Shown: positions 20,579 through 29,072 of the stretch, piece by piece
Layout: each line of letters starts with the position of its first letter
How positions within the stretch are numbered: position 1 is the first letter of the stretch
Assembly (NCBI RefSeq): GCF_008639165.1
Contig: NZ_CP029197.1
Coordinates: 3,534,001-3,598,000, forward strand
DNA length: 64,000 nucleotides
Direction of reading: 5' to 3'
Source: Streptomyces venezuelae ATCC 10712
Lineage (GTDB): Bacteria; Actinomycetota; Actinomycetes; Streptomycetales; Streptomycetaceae
Notes under the pieces: model-generated
What the model saw: only the letters and a program-made list of their open reading frames with translations
Databases searched by the model: none
Told to the model about the DNA's origin: nothing
Translations under genes and position numbers: made by a program

Positions 20579-20675
20579 GTCACCCAGAGTAGGGAAGGCG
20601 GATAGGTGCAGGGATCAACCGTGGGGTCGATCCTTGACGCGGAGCCCGTACTCCCCGAGGTGGAGACTGGGGCGC

Positions 20676-21806
20676 GTGACGGATGAGACGTGTCAGTGGC
20701 AGGGGTGGCGGCAGGCCACGGAACGGGCGCTCTACGGCCCCGGGGGCTTCTATCTGCGCCCGGAGGGACCGGTGGGGCACTTCCGCACCTCGGTGCACGC
20801 CTCCCCGCTCTTCGCGGCGGCCGTGGCCCGGCTGCTCGCCGAGGTCGCGGAGGAGCTGGGGACGACCGAGATCGACCTCGTCGACGTGGGCGCGGGGCGC
20901 GGGGAGCTGCTCACGGGGGTCCTCGCCGTGGCCGGGGACGCCCATGACCTCACGGTCCGGCCGTACGCCGTGGAGCGCGCGCCGCGGCCCGCGGGGCTGG
21001 ACCCCCGGATCGAGTGGAGCGACCGGCTGCCCTCGGGGGTGCGGGGGCTGGTCTTCGCGAACGAGTGGCTCGACAACGTGCCGGTGGACGTGGCCGAGGC
21101 GGACGCCGAGGGCACCGTCCGGTACGTGGAGGTCCGCACGGACGGCACGGAACGGCTCGGCGGGCCCGTCTCAGGACCGGACGCGGAGTGGCTGGCCCGC
21201 TGGTGGCCGCTGCGGGAGCCGGGCGCGCGGGCCGAGATCGGCCGGCCCCGCGACGAGGCCTGGGCCGCGGCGGTCGGGTCGCTGGCGGCGGGCCGGGCGG
21301 TGGCCGTGGACTACGCGCACGTACGGGAGTCCAGGCCGCCCTTCGGCTCCCTGACCGGCTTCCGCGCGGGCCGCGAGGTCCCCCCGGTCCCGGACGGCAG
21401 CTGCGACCTGACGTCCCACGTGGCCCTGGACGCGTGCGCGGCGGCGGGTGGCGACGGCGGCGGCGCTTCGGAGGCGGCCGCGGGTCACGGCGGCGGGGAT
21501 CCGGAGGCGGCCGGTGGGCACGGCGCGTCCGGGTCCCGGGGCGGCGGGTGGCCGGAGGCCGGGATCGTCACGCAGCGGGAGGCGCTCGGGCGGCTCGGGG
21601 TGTCCGGCGGGCGGCCGCCGCTCTCCCTCGCCTCGGCCGATCCCACCGCCTACCTCCGCGCGCTCTCCTCCGCCGGGGAGGCCGCCGAGCTCACCGCCCG
21701 CGGCGGCCTCGGCGACTTCCTGTGGCTGACCCGGCGGGTGCCGGGGCGGCCCGGCGGGGAGGGCGGGACGCAGGGCACGGGGCGGCCGGGGCACGGGGGA
21801 TACTGA
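20676..21806 (+). CDS. SAM-dependent methyltransferase, MidA/NDUFAF7 family
   Basis: A 376-residue protein. The N-terminal [29 protein letters not shown] and the SAM-binding [17 protein letters not shown] match the MidA/NDUFAF7 family, as does [13 protein letters not shown]. Family knowledge: NDUFAF7 symmetrically dimethylates an arginine of the 49-kDa (NuoD-type) subunit of respiratory complex I. Here the very next gene, 4 bp downstream, encodes a NuoD-type protein. I chose GTG 20676 with a GAGGTGGAG site rather than the TTG at 20634. A Gly/Ala/His-rich insertion (about residues 263-300) is unusual. The substrate is inferred from family and context. Confidence 0.85.
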   Translation: MTDETCQWQGWRQATERALYGPGGFYLRPEGPVGHFRTSVHASPLFAAAVARLLAEVAEELGTTEIDLVDVGAGRGELLTGVLAVAGDAHDLTVRPYAVERAPRPAGLDPRIEWSDRLPSGVRGLVFANEWLDNVPVDVAEADAEGTVRYVEVRTDGTERLGGPVSGPDAEWLARWWPLREPGARAEIGRPRDEAWAAAVGSLAAGRAVAVDYAHVRESRPPFGSLTGFRAGREVPPVPDGSCDLTSHVALDACAAAGGDGGGASEAAAGHGGGDPEAAGGHGASGSRGGGWPEAGIVTQREALGRLGVSGGRPPLSLASADPTAYLRALSSAGEAAELTARGGLGDFLWLTRRVPGRPGGEGGTQGTGRPGHGGY

Positions 21807-21810
21807 CCGC

Positions 21811-22953
21811 ATGACGGAGACGACGGTCGGCATCGGCGGCGCGGCGGAGAGCACCGACATGGTGCTGAACATCGGGCCGCAGCATCCCTCGACCCACGGT
21901 GTGCTCCGGCTCCGGCTCGTGCTCGACGGCGAGGTCGTACAGCAGGCCGAGCCGGTGATCGGCTACATGCACCGCGGTGCCGAGAAGCTCTTCGAGGCGC
22001 GGGACTACCGGCAGATCATCATGCTGGCCAACCGTCACGACTGGCTCTCCGCCTTCTCCAACGAGCTCGGCGTGGTCATGGCCGTCGAGCGGATGCTGGG
22101 CATGGAGGTCCCGGAGCGCGCGGTGTGGACCCGTACGCTCCTCGCCGAGCTGAACCGGGTCCTCAACCACCTGATGTTCCTCGGCTCGTACCCCCTCGAA
22201 CTGGGCGGCATCACCCCCGTCTTCCACGCCTTCCGCGAGCGCGAGGAACTCCAGGCCGTGATGGAGGAGGTCTCCGGCGGCCGGATGCACTACATGTTCA
22301 ACCGGGTCGGCGGCCTCAAGGAGGACCTGCCCGCCGGATGGCTGGGGCGGGCGCGGCAGGCCGTCGCGGACGTCCGCTCGCGGATGGACGTGTACGACCG
22401 GCTGGTCCTCGGCAACGAGATCTTCCGGGGCCGTACGCGGGGGGTCGGCGTGCTGTCGCCGGAGGCGGTCCACGCGTACGGGGTGTCGGGGCCGATCGCC
22501 CGCGCCTCGGGCGTCGACTTCGACCTGCGCCGCGACGAGCCCTACCTGGCGTACGGGGAGCTCCAGGAGACCCTGCGGGTCGCCGTCCGCTCGGAGGGCG
22601 ACTGCCTCGCCCGCTTCGAGTGCCTCCTCGACCAGACCCACAACTCCCTGGACCTGGCCGACGCCTGCCTCGACCGGATGGCGGAGCTGGCGCCCGGGCC
22701 GATCAACCAGCGGCTGCCGAAGGTGCTCAAGGCGCCGGAGGGCCACACGTACGCCTGGACGGAGAACCCGCTCGGCGTCAACGGCTACTACCTGGTCTCG
22801 AAGGGCGAGAAGACCCCTTACCGGCTGAAGCTGCGCTCGGCGTCGTTCAACAACATCCAGGCGCTGGTCGAACTCCTGCCGGGGACGCTGGTCGCGGACA
22901 TGGTGGCGATCCTGGGCTCCCTGTTCTTCGTCGTGGGCGACATCGACAAGTAG
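21811..22953 (+). CDS. nuoD: Orphan NADH-quinone oxidoreductase subunit D-like protein
   Basis: A 380-residue homolog of the 49-kDa subunit, away from any other nuo genes and shorter than standard NuoD. It retains [28 protein letters not shown] and the C-terminal region [14 protein letters not shown]. Against the bovine subunit (constant offset of 30 residues by hand alignment) quinone-site H59 is kept as H29 and the methylated R85 as R55, but Y108 becomes W78 (NRHDW for DRLDY) and D160 becomes E130. The gene is coupled to the MidA-type methyltransferase upstream. It is probably a paralog with changed quinone chemistry or a different partner set. Confidence 0.9.
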   Translation: MTETTVGIGGAAESTDMVLNIGPQHPSTHGVLRLRLVLDGEVVQQAEPVIGYMHRGAEKLFEARDYRQIIMLANRHDWLSAFSNELGVVMAVERMLGMEVPERAVWTRTLLAELNRVLNHLMFLGSYPLELGGITPVFHAFREREELQAVMEEVSGGRMHYMFNRVGGLKEDLPAGWLGRARQAVADVRSRMDVYDRLVLGNEIFRGRTRGVGVLSPEAVHAYGVSGPIARASGVDFDLRRDEPYLAYGELQETLRVAVRSEGDCLARFECLLDQTHNSLDLADACLDRMAELAPGPINQRLPKVLKAPEGHTYAWTENPLGVNGYYLVSKGEKTPYRLKLRSASFNNIQALVELLPGTLVADMVAILGSLFFVVGDIDK

Positions 22954-22972
22954 CCCCGCCCCCGGCGTGGTG

Positions 22973-24055
22973 TCAGGAGTTGACCGCGCCGCGGAGTTCC
23001 GCGACGTCCAGCTGTTCCGTCTCGTCGTGGGCCGTCAGGTCGATGACCTGGCCCACCGCCTGCGACGGCCGCGGAGCGAGCGGGTCGACCGGGGTCCCGG
23101 TCGGGCTGATCGGCGTGAGGAGCGGCGCGCCGAGCGCCGCCTGCGCGGCGAGGGCCTCTTCGAGGACCTCCTCGCCCACGACGTCCGCGAGATCGGTGTT
23201 CTGCACGGCCTCGATGGCCGCCGCGGCCTTCTGCGTACCGAAGAAGTCGAAGCCCCCCTCGGGGCGCGGAACGGGCCGACGGGCCGCGTACGGCACGATC
23301 GCGGACGCGGTCGGCACCGCGGGGACCATGGGGGCGGCGGCCGGGAGGGCGAGGGCGGCGGCCGGTCGGGCGTGCTCGGTTCCGGCGGCCGCCGCGTGCT
23401 TCCCCTGCGGCTCCTCCGTCTCGCGGGCCCGCTCGGCGAGGTCACGCGCGCGTGCGGCCTCGGCGGTGCGGCGGGCCTGCTGCGCGGCCGCGTTGCGCGG
23501 GAGGTCGCGCAGGGCCTGGGCCGCGCGGCGGTAGGCCTCGGGCGTGGGCGCGGAGCCGCCGGCGGTCAACTCCTTGACGGCGCCGGAGGTCGTACCGGCC
23601 GCCGACTCCAGGGCGAGCAGGCGGGCGCCTTCGAGCGCGCTGGCCCGCTCGGTCTCCGCGGTGGCGTACCGGCGGAGCAGGTCGGCGTGCTCGCCGCGCA
23701 GCCCGGCGAGTTCCACCCGCTTGGCGCGGAGCTTGGCGTCGAGCCGGGAGCGCAGCGCGCGGGCCTCCTCCAGGTCGGACTCCAGCTCGGCGAGCCGCTC
23801 CTCGGCCTTCCACTGGTCGGCGGCGCGGGCCCGGTCGAGTTCGGCGACCTTCAGACCGGCGCTCCGGTCCCAACTGCGCATGAGGACGGCACCGGTGACG
23901 GCCGCCGCGGCCGCGGCGGCCGCGAGCAGCCGTGCGACGAGCGGGCCGCCGGGGAGCCAGGCGGCCGCGGCGCACACGACCGCGGCGCCGGCGACCGCGG
24001 AGGGCGGCAGCAGCTTGTGCAGAGGCGGGGAATGGCGGTGGCGTCCACGTGGCAT
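22973..24055 (-). CDS. Hypothetical membrane-anchored coiled-coil protein
   Basis: A 360-residue protein with start MPRGRHRHSPPLHKLLPPSA at ATG 24055. Two hydrophobic segments (about residues 17-35 and 38-58) are followed by a long coiled coil (DQWKAEERLAELESDLEEARALRSRLDAKLR, to about 165), an Ala-rich region and a conserved-looking C-terminus (GGFDFFGTQKAAAAIEAVQNTDLADVVGEEV). It is convergent with the nuoD-like gene. This looks like a Streptomyces-specific cell-envelope or cytoskeleton-type protein; I do not recognise the function. Very Ala-rich composition. Confidence 0.7.
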   Translation of the reverse strand: MPRGRHRHSPPLHKLLPPSAVAGAAVVCAAAAWLPGGPLVARLLAAAAAAAAVTGAVLMRSWDRSAGLKVAELDRARAADQWKAEERLAELESDLEEARALRSRLDAKLRAKRVELAGLRGEHADLLRRYATAETERASALEGARLLALESAAGTTSGAVKELTAGGSAPTPEAYRRAAQALRDLPRNAAAQQARRTAEAARARDLAERARETEEPQGKHAAAAGTEHARPAAALALPAAAPMVPAVPTASAIVPYAARRPVPRPEGGFDFFGTQKAAAAIEAVQNTDLADVVGEEVLEEALAAQAALGAPLLTPISPTGTPVDPLAPRPSQAVGQVIDLTAHDETEQLDVAELRGAVNS

Positions 24056-24185
24056 GGCCTGAAATTTACCGTGCGTAGGCGCGGTGTGGGGTGTCGGCCC
24101 GGCAATCTCTTGGCCACTTCTCGCCACCAGAAGTGGATATCAACCGTTCCGGTTCCGTTTCGGGCCGCCTCCCCTCAGCCGATGA

Positions 24186-25193
24186 CTACTTCTTGAGCAG
24201 CCCCTTCGTCTCCAGATACTCCTTGGCGACGTCCTCCGGCTTCGCCCGCTCGGCGTCCACCTTGCGGTTGAGTTCGGCGAGATCCGCTGTGGTCAGCACC
24301 TTGGTGATCTTGTCCAGGGCGGCGGCTATCTCCGCCGAACCGGCGTCCTTGGCGTTCACCACGGGCAGGACGTTGTCGGCGTTCTGGAGCTTCTTGTCGT
24401 CCTCGAGGAAGACCAGGCCGTAACTGTCGACGGTGGCGTCCGTGGTGGTCGTCAGCACCAGCTGGTCCACCCCGTCCTTGACCGCCTGCTTGGCCTGCGG
24501 GGTGCCGACGCCCTTGGGGTCGATCCCCGTCACGTCGATCCCGTACGTCTTCTTCAGGCCGGGCGCGCAGAACGGCCGGACCGCGCATTCGTCACCGGCG
24601 GCGATCTTCACCTTCAGCTTCGAGGCGCCGAGATCGGAAAGCGTCTTCAGCTTGTTCTTCTCGGCGAATTCCTTCGTCACCGCGAAGGCGTTCTGGTCGA
24701 CCGCGCCGCCCACCGCGAGCACCTTCAGTCCGCGCGGTTCGGCGAGCTTCCGCAGCGCCTCGACGGTGGCCGTCGCGTCACCGGAGGCGACGGGCTTGTC
24801 CTCGGGCGCCTTCGGCCCGTTCACCTTCGCGTTGAGGAATTCCGCGATGGTCGCCGCGTATTCCGGGACGACGTCGATCTCGCCCTTCTCCAGCGAGGGC
24901 TCGTAGAGCTCCCGATTCTTCACGGTGGTGATGGACACCGAGTATCCGGCGTTCCGCAGGGACTGGGCGTACAGCTCGGCGAGCACCTTGGCCTCGGTGA
25001 ACGCCGCCGCGCCGACGACCAGCGAACCCTTCTCCCCGCCGCCGGAGTTCCCGGCGCCGCCGGAGCTTCCGGCGCCCTTCTCCTTGCCCTGCTCCAGGCT
25101 GTCACCGCCGCACGCGGCGAGCGCGACGGTCAGCGCCGCCGTCCCCAGCACCGCACCCGCGATACGCGAGACCCTGTTCACGAGATCACCCAT
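24186..25193 (-). CDS. ABC transporter substrate-binding lipoprotein, glycine betaine/choline (OpuC/ProX) family
   Basis: A 335-residue lipoprotein. A signal peptide ends in the lipobox LAAC with lipidated C28. The mature part (SLVVGAAAFTEAKVLAELYAQSL, GEIDVVPEYAATIAEFL, LVLTTTTDATVDSYGLVFLEDD) is the type 2 periplasmic-binding fold of the OpuAC/ProX family, with the typical EY-AT ligand-loop pattern. It follows the permease gene by 6 bp. ATG 25193 or the in-frame GTG at 25178 could be the start. It captures compatible solutes or choline outside the membrane for the adjacent permeases. Confidence 0.9.
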   Translation of the reverse strand: MGDLVNRVSRIAGAVLGTAALTVALAACGGDSLEQGKEKGAGSSGGAGNSGGGEKGSLVVGAAAFTEAKVLAELYAQSLRNAGYSVSITTVKNRELYEPSLEKGEIDVVPEYAATIAEFLNAKVNGPKAPEDKPVASGDATATVEALRKLAEPRGLKVLAVGGAVDQNAFAVTKEFAEKNKLKTLSDLGASKLKVKIAAGDECAVRPFCAPGLKKTYGIDVTGIDPKGVGTPQAKQAVKDGVDQLVLTTTTDATVDSYGLVFLEDDKKLQNADNVLPVVNAKDAGSAEIAAALDKITKVLTTADLAELNRKVDAERAKPEDVAKEYLETKGLLKK

Positions 25194-25199
25194 CCCCAG

Positions 25200-25961
25200 T
25201 CACCGTTTGCTCAGTTGATCGAATCGTCGGTCAAGTCGTCGGTCGGGCCGCCGGTCACGTGGGCGGTCACGTCGTTCGTCACGTCGACCGTCACGTCGTC
25301 CGTCCCGTGCCCGGAAGAGCAGCCGGTCCGCGCCCACCAGCACGCCCTCCACCAGCAGGGCGAGCAGGGCCACGAGCACCGCGCCCGCGACGACCTGCGC
25401 CGTGTCGTAGGTGGCGAAGCCGGCCGTGATGATCCGGCCCAGGCCGCCCTGGCCGACCATCGCCGCGATCGTCGCCGTGGCGACCACCTGCACCGCGGCC
25501 GAGCGGACCCCGGTCATCACCACCGGCCGCGCCAGCGGGAGTTCGACCCGCAGGAAGAGCTGGCCGCCCGTCATCCCCATGCCCCGCGCGGCCCGCACCG
25601 CGGCCCGGTCGACCTCCCGCATCCCCACGTACGCGTTGGTGAGGAGCGGCGGTATCGCGAAGAGCACCAGGGCGACGACGGTCGGCACGTACCCGGCGTT
25701 CCGCAGGGGGGAGACCATGAACAGGGCGAGGACCGCGAAGACCGGGACCGCCCGGCCCACGTTCGACACGTTCACCGCGAGCGTCCCGCCCTTGCCCAGG
25801 TGGCCGAGCCAGAGCCCGAGCGGCAGCGCGAGCGCCGCGGCGATCAGGAGGGCCGCCCCGCTCACGTACACGTGCTCGGCGAGCCGCTGCCCGACGCCCT
25901 CCTCGCCCGTCCAGTGCGCGCCGGTGGTGAGCCAGCCCCAGGCGTCCGTCACCACGCCCAT
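25200..25961 (-). CDS. ABC transporter permease, glycine betaine/choline family, with a DxRR-repeat tail
   Basis: A 253-residue permease with about six membrane helices and the EAA-like loop (AARGMGMTGGQLFLRVELPLARPVVMTG). I place the start at ATG 25961, 8 nt after GGGAGG; a GTG 9 nt upstream sits on the ribosome site. The last 30 residues are a hydrophilic tail of the tetrapeptide DxRR repeated about seven times, encoded by a 12-bp tandem repeat. The rest of the protein is of normal length, so the tail is an addition. Partner of the second permease gene upstream. Confidence 0.9.
   Translation of the reverse strand: MGVVTDAWGWLTTGAHWTGEEGVGQRLAEHVYVSGAALLIAAALALPLGLWLGHLGKGGTLAVNVSNVGRAVPVFAVLALFMVSPLRNAGYVPTVVALVLFAIPPLLTNAYVGMREVDRAAVRAARGMGMTGGQLFLRVELPLARPVVMTGVRSAAVQVVATATIAAMVGQGGLGRIITAGFATYDTAQVVAGAVLVALLALLVEGVLVGADRLLFRARDGRRDGRRDERRDRPRDRRPDRRLDRRFDQLSKR
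25228..25311. repeat. 12-bp tandem repeat encoding the DxRR tail
   Basis: About seven 12-bp units (of the form CGGTCACGTCGT on the plus strand) lie end to end inside the 3' part of the permease gene. Because the unit is a multiple of three, gain or loss of copies keeps the frame. Confidence 0.8.
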
Positions 25962-25962
25962 C

Positions 25963-26649
25963 TCACTCACCTCCCGGCGCGGTCCGTATGCGGGCCCATG
26001 GCGTCAGCAGCCGCTGCAGGCCCAGGAGCAGCAGGTCGGCGGCGACGGCCAGCAGCACGCACAGCACCGAGGCGGCGAGCATCTGCGCCTTGAAGAAGGT
26101 CGGCAGCGCGTCCTCGATGAGGTTGCCGAGGCCGCCGCGGCCGACGACCGAGCCCACCGTCGTCAGCGCGATCGTGGAGACCGTCGCCATCCGTATCCCC
26201 GCCATCAGCACCGGGAGCGCCAGCGGCAGTTCGACCTGCCAGAGCAGCCGCAGCGAGCCGTATCCCATGCCCCGGGCGGCCTCCCGTGTCTCGGCGGGCA
26301 CCGAGGCGAGACCCGCCAGCGTGTTCCGTACGAGGATCGTCAGGGCGTACAGCACGAGGCCGGTCACCACGAGCGCGGCCGACAGCCCGAAGAAGGGCAG
26401 CAGCAGCGAGAACATGGCGAGCGACGGGATCGTGTAGAGCAGGGTGGTCAGTCCGAGGACCGGTCCGGCGAACCGTGGCCTGGCCCGGACGAGCAGGGCC
26501 AGCGGCACCGCGACGACCAGCGCGATCAGCACGGACACGACCGTGATTCCCACATGCTGGAGCGTGGCGTCCGTCAACTCCTCGGCGCGCGTGCGCAGAT
26601 ACTCGCCGCAGATCCAGTCGTTGGTGACCAGACAGTTCGGTGCGCTCAT
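25963..26649 (-). CDS. ABC transporter permease, glycine betaine/choline family
   Basis: A 228-residue permease with about six membrane helices (VGITVVSVLIALVVAVPLALL near the N-terminus) and the binding-protein-dependent loop ETREAARGMGYGSLRLLWQVELPLALPVLMAG. The ATG at 26649 has a GGGGGGAGGA ribosome site, which decides the start. It is the first gene of the permease - permease - lipoprotein operon and is divergent from the ATPase gene across 143 bp. It forms a heteromeric channel with the downstream permease. Confidence 0.93.
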   Translation of the reverse strand: MSAPNCLVTNDWICGEYLRTRAEELTDATLQHVGITVVSVLIALVVAVPLALLVRARPRFAGPVLGLTTLLYTIPSLAMFSLLLPFFGLSAALVVTGLVLYALTILVRNTLAGLASVPAETREAARGMGYGSLRLLWQVELPLALPVLMAGIRMATVSTIALTTVGSVVGRGGLGNLIEDALPTFFKAQMLAASVLCVLLAVAADLLLLGLQRLLTPWARIRTAPGGE

Positions 26650-26792
26650 CCGTCCTCCCCCCGGGTCGCCGGCCTTTCCGAACGCATGTGTGACGACCCT
26701 AACCCCCGCCACCGACAATCCCCGAGACCCGCCACAATGCGGCAACACGCCCTTCACACACCCCCGGCGTCCAGGGGACAGAATGGGGAACC

Positions 26793-27782
26793 ATGATCCG
26801 GTTCGAGCACGTGACCAAGCGGTACCCGGACGGCACGACCGCCGTCGACGACCTCTCCTTCGAGGTCGCGGAGGGCGAACTCGTCACCCTGGTCGGGCCG
26901 TCCGGCTGCGGCAAGACGACCACGATGATGATGGTGAACCGGCTCGTCGAGCCGACCTCCGGCCGGGTCCTCGTCGACGGCGAGGACATCGCAGGCGTCG
27001 ACCCCGTCGCCCTGCGCCGCAAGATCGGCTACGTCATCCAGCAGGTCGGGCTGTTCCCGCACCGCACGGTCCTCGACAACACGGCGACCGTCCCCTCCCT
27101 GCTCGGCTGGAAGAAGGCCGACGCACGCGCGCGTGCCGCCGAACTCCTCGACCTCGTCGGCCTCGACCCCGCCGTCTACGGTTCCCGCTACCCCGCCCAG
27201 CTCTCCGGCGGCCAGCGCCAGCGCGTCGGCGTCGCCCGCGCCCTCGCCGCCGACCCGCCGGTCCTCCTCATGGACGAACCCTTCGGCGCCGTCGACCCCG
27301 TCGTCCGCGAGCGCCTCCAGAACGAGTTCCTCGCGCTCCAGGCCACCGTCCGCAAGACGGTCCTCCTCGTCACCCACGACATCGAGGAGGCGGTCCGCAT
27401 GGGCGACCGCATGGCCGTCTACGGGCAGGGCCGGATCGAGCAGTTCGACACGCCCGCCACCGTCCTCGGCGCCCCCTCCACCCCGTACGTCGCGGACTTC
27501 GTCGGCAGCGACCGCGGTCTGAAGCGGCTCGCCGTCACGCCCGTCACCGAGGCCGACCTCGACCCCGCGCCGCCGGTGAAGGAGTCCGGCGGGGCCGCGG
27601 GCCGGGACGGCGCCCCCGAGCCCGTCCCGCTCGGCACCTCCCTCAAGGACGCCCTCGCCGTACTCCTCCAGCACGACACCGGCCTGCTCACCGTCACCGG
27701 CGAGGACGGCCGGCCCGTCGGCGTCCTCACCCCGGAGGGCGTCCACCGCGCCCTGCGCCGGGCCTCGGTGACCTCCGGCTGA
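26793..27782 (+). CDS. ABC transporter ATP-binding protein, glycine betaine/choline family, with CBS domain
   Basis: A 329-residue ATPase. Walker A GPSGCGKTTTMMMVN, the Q-loop region YVIQQVGLFPHRTVLDN, signature LSGGQRQRVGVARAL and Walker B VLLMDEPFGAVDPVVR are intact. A C-terminal CBS-type domain (about 265-325, TGLLTVTGEDGRPVGVLTPEGVHRAL) is typical of OpuCA-type proteins that sense ionic strength. It reads away from the permease operon, so both units likely share one control region (26650-26792) for osmotic response. Confidence 0.93.
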   Translation: MIRFEHVTKRYPDGTTAVDDLSFEVAEGELVTLVGPSGCGKTTTMMMVNRLVEPTSGRVLVDGEDIAGVDPVALRRKIGYVIQQVGLFPHRTVLDNTATVPSLLGWKKADARARAAELLDLVGLDPAVYGSRYPAQLSGGQRQRVGVARALAADPPVLLMDEPFGAVDPVVRERLQNEFLALQATVRKTVLLVTHDIEEAVRMGDRMAVYGQGRIEQFDTPATVLGAPSTPYVADFVGSDRGLKRLAVTPVTEADLDPAPPVKESGGAAGRDGAPEPVPLGTSLKDALAVLLQHDTGLLTVTGEDGRPVGVLTPEGVHRALRRASVTSG

Positions 27783-27793
27783 TCCGGGTCCCG

Positions 27794-28906
27794 TCAGGTC
27801 GCGCTGAGCTTGGCGCCCATCCAGACGAGGCCCGGCGGGATCTCCCGGTTCCACGTGTTGAAGTTGTGGCCCCCGCTCTTCAGCGTGATCGAGGAGACCT
27901 TCGCCGGGCTCTTCACCTTCTTGATGAACGCCAGCGTGTCCTTGCGGTTGTCCTCGCCGTGCTGCGACGTCGTCACCAGGAACGACGTCGGGCCCTGCGG
28001 CCGGTGGTCCAGGCTCCACAGCAGGTCACCCCGCTTGCGCAGTCCGTCGTTCCCGTGGAAGAGGTCGCCCGTCGTCACGTCCTCCGCCGCCCGGTAGTAC
28101 GCGGAGAATCCGGCGCCCGCCGCGAACCGGTCGGGGTGGTGCAGGGCGATCTTCAGGGCGCAGTACCCGCCCGTGGAGTTCCCCATGAACCCCCAGTTAC
28201 GGGGCTTCGTGCCCACCCGGTACGACTCCGAGACCGCCTTCGGCAGGTCGTCGGCGAAGAAGGTCTCCGTCTGCGGGCCCCCCGGCACGTCCACGCACTC
28301 GGTGTCCCGGGGCGGCGCCACGGTCGGCCGCAGCATCACCAGGATCATCGGCTGCATCCGGCCCTCCTTCGCCTGGAGGTACGCCGTCCGCGGGTACTTC
28401 AGCCCCTTGATCAGGTTCTCCGCCGTCCCCGGGTAGCCGGTGAGCACCACCGAGGCCGGGAACGTGCGCTTGGCGTACCGCTCCTGGAAGTACTCCGGCG
28501 GCAGGTACACATAGGCCGGCGAGACGATCCCCGACCGCTCGCCCGACACGACGACCTTCTGGATCTGCCCGGCGACCGCCGGCCGGCCGCCGCCCGGCAC
28601 GTCGAGCGCCTGCGTCCCCACCACCCTCAGGTCCTTCGAACCGCCCGCGTGGTCGACGACCACCCCCATCTCCTGCTCCTGACCGAACAGGTCGGCCCAG
28701 GAGCCGTAGAAGAGGAAGGAACGGTTCGCCGCCAGTCCCACCGCCGCGAAGAGCGCCAGCTGGGTCACGAGCAGCAGCCCGACCCGCCCCACCACCGCGC
28801 GCCAGCCACGGCGCGCCAGCCTCGGCCACAGCCAGATCGTGGCGATGAAGAACAGAACGGCGAGCGCGACCGCCACCACGAGGACTTTGTTGCTGGTGAG
28901 ACCCAT
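27794..28906 (-). CDS. Membrane-anchored esterase, antigen 85/esterase D-like alpha/beta hydrolase
   Basis: A 370-residue protein. ATG 28906 opens with a transmembrane helix (KVLVVAVALAVLFFIATIWLW) and a second one follows near residues 40-60; the rest is an extracytoplasmic alpha/beta hydrolase. The nucleophile serine is in GFMGNSTGGYCALKIALHHP; a late histidine in SGGHNFNTW would complete the triad. Family relatives include esterase D and mycolyltransferases, but Streptomyces lacks mycolates, so the substrate is unknown. It is convergent with the ABC ATPase (11 bp) and divergent from the MprF-like gene. Confidence 0.85.
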   Translation of the reverse strand: MGLTSNKVLVVAVALAVLFFIATIWLWPRLARRGWRAVVGRVGLLLVTQLALFAAVGLAANRSFLFYGSWADLFGQEQEMGVVVDHAGGSKDLRVVGTQALDVPGGGRPAVAGQIQKVVVSGERSGIVSPAYVYLPPEYFQERYAKRTFPASVVLTGYPGTAENLIKGLKYPRTAYLQAKEGRMQPMILVMLRPTVAPPRDTECVDVPGGPQTETFFADDLPKAVSESYRVGTKPRNWGFMGNSTGGYCALKIALHHPDRFAAGAGFSAYYRAAEDVTTGDLFHGNDGLRKRGDLLWSLDHRPQGPTSFLVTTSQHGEDNRKDTLAFIKKVKSPAKVSSITLKSGGHNFNTWNREIPPGLVWMGAKLSAT

Positions 28907-29072
28907 GGGACGACCGAGCCTTCCTTTCCAAGAATTTCCTGTGAACCGATGAACCCGACCCCGCACGGCTCCGTCCTAGAAGGCGCACCAACCGGAACGG
29001 CCCGCCGAACGCGCCGCAGGGCCCGCCCGGAATCAAGGACCCTTCGCAGGACCACGGGAAGCACGGGAAGCC

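Noticed and set aside
25063..25193. Riboswitch upstream of the osmolyte lipoprotein gene
   Set aside because: The region is coding (signal peptide) and the gene is only 6 bp from the permease, leaving no room for an RNA element.
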